Source of the DNA: Verrucomicrobiia bacterium
GTDB taxonomy: Bacteria; Verrucomicrobiota; Verrucomicrobiae; Limisphaerales; JAKPVM01
Direction of reading: 5' to 3'
DNA: 15,921 nucleotides
Assembly (NCBI GenBank): GCA_026417275.1
Contig: JAOADO010000030.1
Coordinates: forward strand, 1 to 15,921
This document shows positions 6,672 through 13,676 of this stretch, in pieces (the stretch's first letter is position 1; each line of letters opens with the position of its first letter). The position numbers and the translations under genes were made by a program. The notes beneath the pieces were generated by a model that saw only the letters and a list, made by a program, of their open reading frames with translations, searched no databases and was not told the origin of the DNA.

Positions 6672-8495
6672 ATGGATAAAAAATCTATAATAGTTGTTGT
6701 AATCTGCCTCTTGCTGATAGTGTTCTGGTTTCCGCTTGTGAACAAAATCTGGCCACCGAAGCCAATTGAACGGAGTACAAACGTTGTTTCAACAACGGCG
6801 CCGCAGATTACAAACGGGACAACAACCAGCACTTCGGCTGTTGTTGCTACCCAGTCTGTGACGACTTCGCCTTCCATAAAGGAAACATCTCCAATCGTTG
6901 TTCCACCAGGGACAAAGGAACAAATCGAAATTCTTGAAACCGAAAACGCGCGTTATGTTTTCACATCGTTTGGCGGAGGCTTAAAATACATTGAACTCAA
7001 ACATTTTCCCCAAACAGTTGACAGGAGCGCTAAGAAAAAGACGACAACAAACGACGTTGCTCGATTGAACGCCAAAGCCCCCGCCCCTGTTTTTGCGCTT
7101 ACTGGAGAAAAATCAGGAACCGATGATACTGTATACACATTGCGTCGAGATGGAAGCATCTTGATTGCCGAAAAGCAGTTAAAGAACGGGCTTCGGATAA
7201 TCAAAGGATTCAAACCTGAAAGCAATTACCTGATGCGAGTTGAAATCAGGTATGAGAACACCACTGCCGAACCGCTTGTGGTGCCGCCGCAATTGTTAAT
7301 AGCGGGCACTGCCACGCCGATGGGACCGTTTGATAACGAAACAATGCTTGGTTTCTATTATAACGACGCGGGCAGCGTTCTCAGAGAATCCGCAAGTTCT
7401 TTCATGGGAGGAGGCTGTAGCGTCCGTTCCCCATTGACACGTTTTGAGAGTAAACAGGGCAACATCATCTGGTCTGCGGCGCACAATCAGTTTTTCGCCA
7501 TAGCAGTAATGAGCCGTCAGCCTGCGCGTCAACTATTTGCCGATAAAATTCAACTGCCGCCGCCAACAAGCGAAGAACGAGAACTGTATCCGCGAGCTCA
7601 ACAAAACCAATTTGGACTGCAAACGAGTTTGCTATTCCCCGCCATAATTTTAGGAAATGAAGGAACCAACAGATTCGTTGATAGAAAATTTATTCTCTAC
7701 GCTGGTCCAAAGGAATACAAAACACTTTCAGACCTTGCTTATAAGGAGAATAACAAACTGGATGAAATAATGGGATTCAATAACGTCCTGGGCGGTCGGT
7801 TCACGGGATTTTTTGCCAAAGCGTTATTGCTTTCAATGAACTGGATTCACGAGACGTTCAAACTTTCCTACGGACTTTGCATCATAGCAATTACAATTAT
7901 CATAAAAGTATTGTTCTGGCCTCTTACTCAAGCAAGCACACGTTCGATGAAGCGAATGTCCGCCCTTCAACCGCAGATGAAGGCTATTCAGGAAAAATAC
8001 AAGGATAACCCGCAAAAAATGAACCAGAAATTGATGGAGTTCATGAAAGAAAACAGGGTTAATCCACTTGGCGGCTGTTTGCCAATGATGATTCAGATTC
8101 CTGTCTTTATTGGATTTTATGCAATGATTCAGACGGCAATCGAATTGCGCGGGGCTCAATTTTTATGGGCAATGGACCTCTCCCGTCCTGATACTGTGGC
8201 TGTTATCTTAGGATTTCCGATTAATCCAATTCCTATAATTATGGGGTTAACAATGCTGTGGCAGAGCAAACTAACCCCTGTGTCGCCGGGCATGGACCCA
8301 ACGCAACAGAAAATTCTCAAATATATGCCGCTGATGTTTATGGTGTTTTTATATAACATGTCATCTGGACTCACACTTTACTGGACGGTTCAAAACCTGC
8401 TCACAATTGCGCAAATGAAACTTACAAAGACAACCGAACCAAAACAGGACGCCGCACAACAGCAAATTGTCCAGAAGCCGATTAAAAAGAAATAA
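6672..8495 (+). CDS. yidC: Membrane protein insertase YidC
   Basis: The 607-residue product has the Gram-negative YidC layout. An N-terminal membrane anchor (about 5-25) is followed by a Thr/Ser-rich linker and a large periplasmic beta domain (about 80-355). The conserved insertase domain of five membrane segments follows from about 375. Signature pieces include KRMSALQPQMKAIQEKY, NPLGGCLPMMIQIPVFIGFY, DPTQQKILKYMPLMF and SSGLTLYW, and the tail is lysine-rich. YidC inserts and folds inner-membrane proteins alone or with SecYEG. The positive residue of the hydrophilic groove, arginine in the E. coli protein (R366), is lysine here (K412, IIIKVLFWPLT). yidC lies 26 bp after yidD and 42 bp before khpB. 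Confidence 0.97.
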   Translation: MDKKSIIVVVICLLLIVFWFPLVNKIWPPKPIERSTNVVSTTAPQITNGTTTSTSAVVATQSVTTSPSIKETSPIVVPPGTKEQIEILETENARYVFTSFGGGLKYIELKHFPQTVDRSAKKKTTTNDVARLNAKAPAPVFALTGEKSGTDDTVYTLRRDGSILIAEKQLKNGLRIIKGFKPESNYLMRVEIRYENTTAEPLVVPPQLLIAGTATPMGPFDNETMLGFYYNDAGSVLRESASSFMGGGCSVRSPLTRFESKQGNIIWSAAHNQFFAIAVMSRQPARQLFADKIQLPPPTSEERELYPRAQQNQFGLQTSLLFPAIILGNEGTNRFVDRKFILYAGPKEYKTLSDLAYKENNKLDEIMGFNNVLGGRFTGFFAKALLLSMNWIHETFKLSYGLCIIAITIIIKVLFWPLTQASTRSMKRMSALQPQMKAIQEKYKDNPQKMNQKLMEFMKENRVNPLGGCLPMMIQIPVFIGFYAMIQTAIELRGAQFLWAMDLSRPDTVAVILGFPINPIPIIMGLTMLWQSKLTPVSPGMDPTQQKILKYMPLMFMVFLYNMSSGLTLYWTVQNLLTIAQMKLTKTTEPKQDAAQQQIVQKPIKKK

Positions 8496-8537
8496 CTTTG
8501 TTATTTTAATTTCTTTTGATAGAAATATAAAAGTTTT

Positions 8538-8996
8538 ATGCCTGAAACACCAAAAGAAATATTAGAGAAGATACTGACCACACTTGGTTTCAGCGGCACA
8601 GTAGAAATGCGCGAAACCGAAGACGGTCTATTGCTCGATGTGCAGAGCGAAGACGCTGGTCGTCTGATAGGGAGACAGGGACAAACCCTGTCCGAACTTC
8701 AGTACATCGTAAATAGAATCCTGCACAAACAGGACCCCACGGCGCAAAAAGTCCTGATTGATGTCGCCGGATACCGTGCCTCCGCAAAAGAAGCTCTAAT
8801 CAAAAAAGCAAAGGAAGCCGCTGAAAAAGTTCGTAAATGGGGGGATGTGGTGGAGCTTGAACCGATGAATGCATACGACAGGCGAATTGTGCACAACACG
8901 TTAAAAGACGACCCCACAGTGGAAACCTACAGTGTGGAAGTGGAAGGCACCGATAAAAAAGCGATTCTTTTAAAACCGCGAACTAAGAAGTCCTGA
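8538..8996 (+). CDS. khpB: KhpB/Jag-like RNA-binding protein (KH + R3H domains)
   Basis: This 152-residue protein is a short KhpB (Jag, EloR). It has a type II KH domain with the GxxG loop in GRLIGRQGQTL (41-51), a linker helix (80-100), and an R3H domain with R115xxxH119 in MNAYDRRIVH. The N-terminal Jag_N domain of the Firmicutes protein is missing. KhpB binds many small and messenger RNAs and affects cell-wall growth in Gram-positive bacteria; its role in Verrucomicrobiota is not established. Placement directly after yidC is the conserved arrangement. The 3' end overlaps by 14 bp the 3' end of the convergent RNA methyltransferase gene, leaving no room for a dedicated terminator. Confidence 0.94.
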   Translation: MPETPKEILEKILTTLGFSGTVEMRETEDGLLLDVQSEDAGRLIGRQGQTLSELQYIVNRILHKQDPTAQKVLIDVAGYRASAKEALIKKAKEAAEKVRKWGDVVELEPMNAYDRRIVHNTLKDDPTVETYSVEVEGTDKKAILLKPRTKKS

Positions 8997-9819
8997 TATC
9001 CCTGGCGGCAAAATATCTCTGTCTCCAGACCTCATATAAAACAACTGCAGCAGAACTACCAACATTAAGAGAATCCACACCGAGAGCCATTTCTATCTCC
9101 GCGTGTTCAGCGCATGCATCGAGTGTTTCTGGCGATATTCCTTCGCCCTCGCTTCCAAACACAACGCACACATCACTCCTCAGGTCAACATCAGATATAA
9201 ATCGCCTCTCGGAGTGAGGATGCGCCGCAACGGTTTTTATTCCAAGTTTGTTTAAAAGCCTCAACGTATAAGCAAGACACTTGCATTCAACAACAGGAAT
9301 CTTAAATATTGTTCCCATAGAGGTCCTTACGGCGCGACGCATGTAAGGACTACTGCTTGTTTCTCCGACAAGTATTGCCTGAGTTCCAAACGCCGCGGCA
9401 TTGCGCACCAATACCCCCATGTTCTCAGAATTGTTAATACCATCCGTTGCCACAAAAATCCTCGGCGAAGAACTTTTTGTAATTGCATCTTCAAGCGTCC
9501 ACGCCGACGGTATTTTTGCAACCGCAAGAATGCCCTGATACATGGAAAAACCGGTCAACCGTTCCAACACCTCTTTTTCCGCAACGAAAATTTCGACAAG
9601 TTCAGGTCTTGGTTCAAGCAATTGTTTAAATTCATCTAACCACTTTCCAGGCAGTAAAACCGAAATAATTGTGAAGTCCGTTTCTATAAGCCTCCTTACA
9701 ATCTTTTCTCCTTCAGACACAAAGATGCCCTGTTCATGATGGTCCCTTTGCATCTTCATAGTCTTATACGGAGTAAGCGAAGGGTGGTCAAAAGAATCTA
9801 TTGTGTTAACAACAACCAT
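8983..9819 (-). CDS. SpoU (TrmH/SPOUT) family RNA 2'-O-methyltransferase
   Basis: The 278-residue protein has a small N-terminal substrate-binding domain (about 15-100, with FVSEGEKIVRRL) followed by the knotted SpoU catalytic domain. All three motifs are present: motif 1 NNSENMGVLVRNAAAFG with N133 and catalytic R139, motif 2 VVFGSEGEGIS (219-229), and motif 3 SLNVGSSAAVVLYE (250-263). Such enzymes methylate ribose 2'-OH groups in rRNA or tRNA using S-adenosylmethionine. The target cannot be assigned from sequence alone; RlmB-like or TsnR-like rRNA activity is most likely given the N-terminal domain. It starts at ATG 9819, 27 bp after the stop of the upstream walJ-like gene, so the two probably form one transcript. 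Confidence 0.93.
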   Translation of the reverse strand: MVVVNTIDSFDHPSLTPYKTMKMQRDHHEQGIFVSEGEKIVRRLIETDFTIISVLLPGKWLDEFKQLLEPRPELVEIFVAEKEVLERLTGFSMYQGILAVAKIPSAWTLEDAITKSSSPRIFVATDGINNSENMGVLVRNAAAFGTQAILVGETSSSPYMRRAVRTSMGTIFKIPVVECKCLAYTLRLLNKLGIKTVAAHPHSERRFISDVDLRSDVCVVFGSEGEGISPETLDACAEHAEIEMALGVDSLNVGSSAAVVLYEVWRQRYFAARDIRTS

Positions 9820-9846
9820 GGCGCAAAAAATTTAAGGATTTGAAGA

Positions 9847-10668
9847 TTATGATGTAAGAATTTCCTTTAAAACTGTCCGATTTTTAAGAAACACGGTTTT
9901 CGATAATTTATCCTGAAAAGCGCTTTGAAAATCAACGTGGCATGCGCCAAGTTGAACAAGCTTTTGTTTCATGACTTTTAAGGCTAATTCCGGACGATTG
10001 CACTCCTCACTTAAATGCGCAAGAATTAAATGCTGAAGTTCAGCGTTAACTACCTGCTGAACCAATTCAGCCGCGGATTCATTTGATAGATGCCCGTGTC
10101 TGCCAAGAATCCGCTGCTTTAAACTCCACGGGCGATTAGGATTTTCCTGTAGCATCTTAACATCGTGATTTGATTCCACAACAAGCACGTGCGCAGAGCG
10201 AACCCGTTCTACAACAAGTTTTGTAACGTGTCCAAGGTCTGTCACAAAACCAATTTTCCCCTCGTTTGTCTCGAAGGTAAACCCAACAGGGTCAATCGAA
10301 TCATGCGGAACGGGAAACACCTCAACACAAATGTTGCCTATCTCAAATGCATTGCCTGTTTGAAAAATACGAAAATCGAATTTTTCATCCTCAAAATACT
10401 CGCAAATCGCCTGACTCGTTAAACGGTTTGTATAAACAGGAATGTCAAACCGCGCGGCAACCATAGCAAGACCATTAATATGGTCTGTATGTTCATGAGA
10501 TATAATAATCCCCGACAAATTTTCAACCGATTTGCCGATTTGCCCCAACCGTTCACGAATCTGTTTCCCGCTTAAACCGGCGTCAATCAAAATAGCAGTC
10601 TCGCCGCATTCTAAAAATGCGGCGTTTCCGCCAGAACCGCTCCCCAGAATTGTCAATTTTGCTCCCAC
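9847..10668 (-). CDS. walJ: WalJ/YycJ-like metallo-beta-lactamase-fold hydrolase
   Basis: The product belongs to the YycJ/WalJ branch of the metallo-beta-lactamase superfamily, cytosolic enzymes thought to be nucleases. The opening LTILGSGSGGNAAFL is typical. The metal site HEHTDH (58-63) is intact, and later motifs (TDLGHV, ESNHD..ML, GRHGHLSNESAA, LAHLSEECN) match the family in order. The frame starts with GTG at 10668 (273 aa). An in-frame TTG at 10656-10654 is preceded by GGGAG with a 5 nt spacer and fits a ribosome-binding site better, giving 269 aa without loss of conserved sequence. In Bacillus this gene sits in the walRK operon; no two-component genes are near it here. Confidence 0.93.
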   Translation of the reverse strand: MGAKLTILGSGSGGNAAFLECGETAILIDAGLSGKQIRERLGQIGKSVENLSGIIISHEHTDHINGLAMVAARFDIPVYTNRLTSQAICEYFEDEKFDFRIFQTGNAFEIGNICVEVFPVPHDSIDPVGFTFETNEGKIGFVTDLGHVTKLVVERVRSAHVLVVESNHDVKMLQENPNRPWSLKQRILGRHGHLSNESAAELVQQVVNAELQHLILAHLSEECNRPELALKVMKQKLVQLGACHVDFQSAFQDKLSKTVFLKNRTVLKEILTS

Positions 10669-10681
10669 AAATTATTGAAAT

Positions 10682-10709
10682 ATTCTAATACAGAAACCAT
10701 GATTTCCAA
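10682..10709 (-). promoter_or_regulatory. Probable promoter of the walJ-methyltransferase pair
   Basis: Read on the minus strand, TTGGAA (10709-10704) and TAGAAT (10687-10682) are separated by 16 bp, matching sigma-70 hexamers at 4/6 and 5/6. Transcription would start near 10675. This is only about 7 nt before the GTG at 10668 but about 19 nt before the TTG at 10656, which has a GGGAG sequence in front of it. Confidence 0.4.
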
Positions 10710-10712
10710 ACA

Positions 10713-10738
10713 AAAGATTTTTGTAAAATTAAATCTTT
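10713..10738. repeat. Perfect 8 bp inverted repeat upstream of the walJ promoter
   Basis: AAAGATTT (10713-10720) and AAATCTTT (10731-10738) are exact reverse complements separated by 10 bp. The element lies directly upstream of the proposed -35 box, where a regulator could bind. It is not followed by a T run in either direction, so it does not look like a terminator. AT-rich composition makes chance occurrence possible. Confidence 0.4.
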
Positions 10739-11145
10739 AATGTGTTGGACAGATTAAATAGTAGCTTCTCATATAAAGGCAAATTTAAAAACAGTTTTTC
10801 GGCTCTGCTGGAATAAAATGCTCCCACAATTGTTTTTTGGTAAAACCTCCTATATATAACAATCTAATCCGTCCGGATGGTCACGCAGGAGATTGTTTGC
10901 CCACCCATTCCCGCTCTTCAACTGGCTGTGCTAGTGCTCTTCGTGGTGAGAGGAGTAATTCATTGCCAAATCCTGAGTTTGGACAAAAAAAAATCGAGAA
11001 TATCTTGCGGTTAGTTCTTATCCACACCAGTAAAGCAGTGTTGTTCTCCGTTTGCTGCCACATTTCATACCTCTCATAAAACTCGTATCTTACATAAACA
11101 TTCCTATTCATCCATACACAAGACGCCCGCAGAATATGGTTTATT

Positions 11146-11790
11146 TTACACACCCACGGCGCGCAGGAAGAAAAGGTCGGGACGGTCTTCGAATTCAATG
11201 AGTTTGAAGTCCGTTATAGATAATAAGTTGTCCCATTCAGATTTATCTGGCAAAAAATCTTCCGCTACGGCTCCGCCAACAGACTTGTGAAATTCGTTTA
11301 ACTGCCGACTTCCGCTGAAATGAAGTACTATCAAAATGCCGTTATCGCGCAGTAGTTTGCGCATATTATTTAGCGCGGCAATTTTGTCCCTGAAATGTGG
11401 AAAAGAATTGAAGCATAACGCGAGGTCAAACTGATGCTCTACAATTACATTATCGCAGATATCCATCACCTTAAACTCCGCTGATATGTTCTTTCTTCTG
11501 GCAACTTCAATCATCAACGGTGAAAAATCAACAGCAAGCACTTTCCCGGGCTTGACCAAGTCTGCAATGCGCCCTGTTATTTGCCCTGTTCCACAGCCAA
11601 TTTCTATTACATCCATTCCCTCAGACAACCGAAGGCGCGGCTTAAAATTATCTAATTTTCGCAAGGTGTCCTCTATATCTGGTCCTGATGTGTCCCAGTC
11701 GGGCGCGTGAGAATTGAAAAATTCAATCCGCGGGTCATGCGTTAAAAAAATTTTTTCAGTATTACATTTTTTTTCTTGCGTATTATTCAT
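11146..11790 (-). CDS. Class I SAM-dependent methyltransferase
   Basis: The 214-residue product has the Rossmann-like methyltransferase fold of the UbiE/COQ5 or type-11/25 kind. Motif I is VIEIGCGTGQ (61-70), motif II is VLAVDFSPLMI (about 84-94), and a DLALCFNSFPHF segment and a LLRDNGILIVLHF strand follow. The start chosen is ATG at 11790; a TTG at 11841 would add 17 residues but overlap the divergent gene. The substrate is unknown, and a small molecule is more likely than nucleic acid given the lack of extra domains. The gene is divergent from the secreted-protein operon with only 42 bp between starts, so the two promoters must share this space. Confidence 0.88.
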   Translation of the reverse strand: MNNTQEKKCNTEKIFLTHDPRIEFFNSHAPDWDTSGPDIEDTLRKLDNFKPRLRLSEGMDVIEIGCGTGQITGRIADLVKPGKVLAVDFSPLMIEVARRKNISAEFKVMDICDNVIVEHQFDLALCFNSFPHFRDKIAALNNMRKLLRDNGILIVLHFSGSRQLNEFHKSVGGAVAEDFLPDKSEWDNLLSITDFKLIEFEDRPDLFFLRAVGV

Positions 11791-11822
11791 GTTAGTATTA
11801 CTTTTTATAAAAAAAGTATTAC
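11758..11822. promoter_or_regulatory. Three AGTATTAC repeats in the divergent promoter region
   Basis: The octamer AGTATTAC occurs exactly at 11758-11765, 11794-11801 and 11815-11822. The first copy lies just inside the methyltransferase gene and the other two are in the 42 bp between the divergent starts. The last two flank a TATAAA at 11806-11811 that could be the -10 of the plus-strand gene. TACTTTTT and AAAAAGTA around it also form an inverted repeat. This arrangement looks like an operator controlling one or both genes, though no regulator gene is adjacent. Confidence 0.4.
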
Positions 11823-11832
11823 GAGGTGTGTC

Positions 11833-12987
11833 ATGAGTCAAGAATTTTATAAAAAAACAATCGGAGCAGTTGCTATTCTTGCAAGCGCGTTAATCATCGT
11901 TAACGCTCAGACAACGCTGAGGTTTGAAACCCATAGAAACCTGCAGTCAGTAACAACAAACGGCACAAGCGCATGGTCTGGAAGTTTTCCATTCACTGTG
12001 GTGGGAGTTTTGTTGACAGACCCCGATGAAATGTTGGATTCAACGCCAAATTTTTTGCCATATAACGACGGCGAAAATCTCGGCAAAATGGGGGGCGAAT
12101 GGCAAATTGCAATACAGGCGGTTTTACCAGGAGACCGCGGCGGAACGGTTTGCTGGATGGGACAAAACTATGGAAACCTTGCGTGGATTCGCAATAGCGA
12201 CAAGAGTTATCAGAATGATGCATGGACTTCTGAGGTTAATCGATTAAATCATGATACTGCAACAGGACGCGCCTTCCGCAAAGGAGACCTTGTAATGATA
12301 ACCGCAAATCGTTCATTGTTCTACGGCGGAAAGCGAAACATCAACGAGGCTCACGATATCTCGCCAGAGGCTGATTTTTCGATAACCCTTGTTCATGCCG
12401 GTTTTGGCTTGCCCGAACCAGAGATTATTTCTCTATCTTCCGTTGTAAGACCAGATGACGGAGATTCGAATACAAAAGAAGATATTTTTGATGCGTCAAG
12501 GAACAGTGGTGGGGAATACTATCAGGGCATGCGCGTTCGCATAACGGGGGTGCAACTTGTGACTACGGACGGATGGGATGCGTCCAAGCCGTGGTCTCAG
12601 CGCAAATGCACGGTAACCGATGGCAACGGACGCTACTTCACGCTCAGGCATCCTCGTTACAGTCTTGGCCCTGCGCCAACAGGGAAGTTCGATGCAATCG
12701 GCGTTTTCAGCCAGGAATCTGGCTCTGGCTCCGATGGCACATTCGGATACGAACTGTTCGTTCAACAAATTGAACCTGCCAGCGAACCATCGCTAACAAT
12801 TGCAAAGAAAATTGTCTTAACATGGCAGGGGGAACTGTCGAACTATCGCGTTCTTTATACGACAAACCTGTCCGGTGGAGAATGGAAACAGGTCGAAGCC
12901 AGTGTATTCAAATTTGGCAATCAGAATGCGATTATTCTCGAGCCTTTGAACGAATATAAGTTCTTCAAACTTGAACAGTTCAAATGA
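11833..12987 (+). CDS. Secreted protein of unknown function, verrucomicrobial-type C-terminus
   Basis: The best start is the ATG at 11833, preceded by GAGGTG with a 4 nt spacer, one of the few clear ribosome-binding sites in the window. It gives 384 aa beginning with a signal peptide ([20 protein letters not shown], cleavage near NAQ|TT). An upstream in-frame start at 11776 would put 19 residues before the signal peptide and is unlikely. Two similar-looking beta-rich blocks follow (about 30-180 and 185-315), possibly OB-fold-like, with phrases such as [14 protein letters not shown] and [10 protein letters not shown]. The end (about 325-384) resembles a C-terminal module common in secreted Verrucomicrobiota proteins: [14 protein letters not shown] and then [11 protein letters not shown]. 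No catalytic motif is recognised. The stop codon overlaps the following pseudopilin start (ATGA). Confidence 0.87.
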   Translation: MSQEFYKKTIGAVAILASALIIVNAQTTLRFETHRNLQSVTTNGTSAWSGSFPFTVVGVLLTDPDEMLDSTPNFLPYNDGENLGKMGGEWQIAIQAVLPGDRGGTVCWMGQNYGNLAWIRNSDKSYQNDAWTSEVNRLNHDTATGRAFRKGDLVMITANRSLFYGGKRNINEAHDISPEADFSITLVHAGFGLPEPEIISLSSVVRPDDGDSNTKEDIFDASRNSGGEYYQGMRVRITGVQLVTTDGWDASKPWSQRKCTVTDGNGRYFTLRHPRYSLGPAPTGKFDAIGVFSQESGSGSDGTFGYELFVQQIEPASEPSLTIAKKIVLTWQGELSNYRVLYTTNLSGGEWKQVEASVFKFGNQNAIILEPLNEYKFFKLEQFK

Positions 12988-13667
12988 TGAACTGTTGCGC
13001 GAAAAACAAGAAAAATAGCCGTCGCCGCCCCTCTTCGCGCAGGGGCGGCTTCACACTTATTGAGTTGCTTGTTGTCACGGCAATAATAGGAATTCTGGCG
13101 TCGTTGCTTCTGCCGGCGCTTTCCCGCGCAAAGGAAAAAGCAAGGGTAATTAAAGTTCATGCTGAGCTATATGGTATAGGTCTTGCACTCGAAATGTATG
13201 CGATGGATAATTTAGACCGCCTCCCACCCGTAAGAGTCAATTGCAATAGCGACCTTTCCTCGCACTGGTGTCAATTGCCAGTCGAACTCTCCCGCGATGG
13301 TTATCTCCCGAAAAGTTCAAAAGGTGGACGCGAGGCTAACCTCGAAGACATTTTTAACCCAGGACACACGTATAAATATGCAGCTCCTGGACCACAATAT
13401 CTCAACGGAGAACCATGCGGCAACTATTCCATCTGGATACCCGATTCGTATCCAGACCTTAACGGGGCTACAGGAAAGTATTACGACAATCCAAAGACTT
13501 CGCCAATTCGCTGGGCTGTCTGGAGCATGGGACCGCGTCCAACCAGCAAAAAAAGCCAGAGCACTCGTGCCCCGATTTCCAAACAAACATGGTATATGAA
13601 AAACGGCGATTCGGGGGTGATTGTCAGAATGGCAACACACGAAGGAATGCAAATCAAAAGTCCATAA
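12984..13667 (+). CDS. Pseudopilin-like protein (prepilin-type N-terminus)
   Basis: This 227-residue protein has a very basic leader (residues 1-22, seven Arg and three Lys) and then a standard prepilin peptidase site, G22|[31 protein letters not shown]. The rest is a globular domain with LDRLPPVR after the long helix, the usual look of PulG-like proteins in this phylum. Unlike the pseudopilin at 4790-5551 it shows no C-terminal H-X9-DG motif. Its ATG overlaps the TGA of the preceding secreted-protein gene by four bases; a second in-frame ATG follows immediately. It probably lies in one operon with both neighbours, with 9 bp to the downstream lipoprotein gene. Its partner and function are unknown. 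Confidence 0.9.
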   Translation: MMNCCAKNKKNSRRRPSSRRGGFTLIELLVVTAIIGILASLLLPALSRAKEKARVIKVHAELYGIGLALEMYAMDNLDRLPPVRVNCNSDLSSHWCQLPVELSRDGYLPKSSKGGREANLEDIFNPGHTYKYAAPGPQYLNGEPCGNYSIWIPDSYPDLNGATGKYYDNPKTSPIRWAVWSMGPRPTSKKSQSTRAPISKQTWYMKNGDSGVIVRMATHEGMQIKSP

Positions 13668-13676
13668 TTTGTAAAA

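Larger units (their letters stand above)
10669..11145. other. Long intergenic region without a convincing gene
   Basis: Besides the walJ promoter elements, the region is mostly AT-rich with a GC-richer island at about 10870-10980. Short frames exist on both strands (80 and 105 codons), but their products are low-complexity, unlike any family I know, and lack usable start contexts. The minus strand of the island contains CACCACGAAGAGCAC, which recalls the CACGAAG-rich dispersed repeats found between genes in several phyla, so a decayed repeat is possible. A perfect consensus DnaA box, TTATCCACA, lies at 11018-11026, alone. No tRNA-like or other known RNA structure was recognised. Confidence 0.4.

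Noticed and set aside
8491..8520. AATAAC-TTT-GTTATT hairpin followed by T-rich DNA after yidC
   Set aside because: The stem is only 6 bp and almost all A/T, the T run is interrupted, and khpB follows 42 bp after yidC in a conserved cluster, so an efficient terminator is unlikely.
11018..11026. Replication origin, suggested by the perfect DnaA box TTATCCACA
   Set aside because: Only one box was found; no cluster, no AT-rich unwinding repeats beside it and no dnaA gene nearby.
10881..11198. Minus-strand frame of 105 codons in the long gap
   Set aside because: It overlaps the end of the methyltransferase gene, has no good start context, and its two halves differ in composition. It reads like translated non-coding DNA, though a decayed gene cannot be excluded.
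13474..13484. A further AGTATTAC inside the pseudopilin gene
   Set aside because: It is explained by the Lys-Tyr-Tyr-Asp codons of the coding sequence and stands alone, so it was not counted with the promoter repeats.
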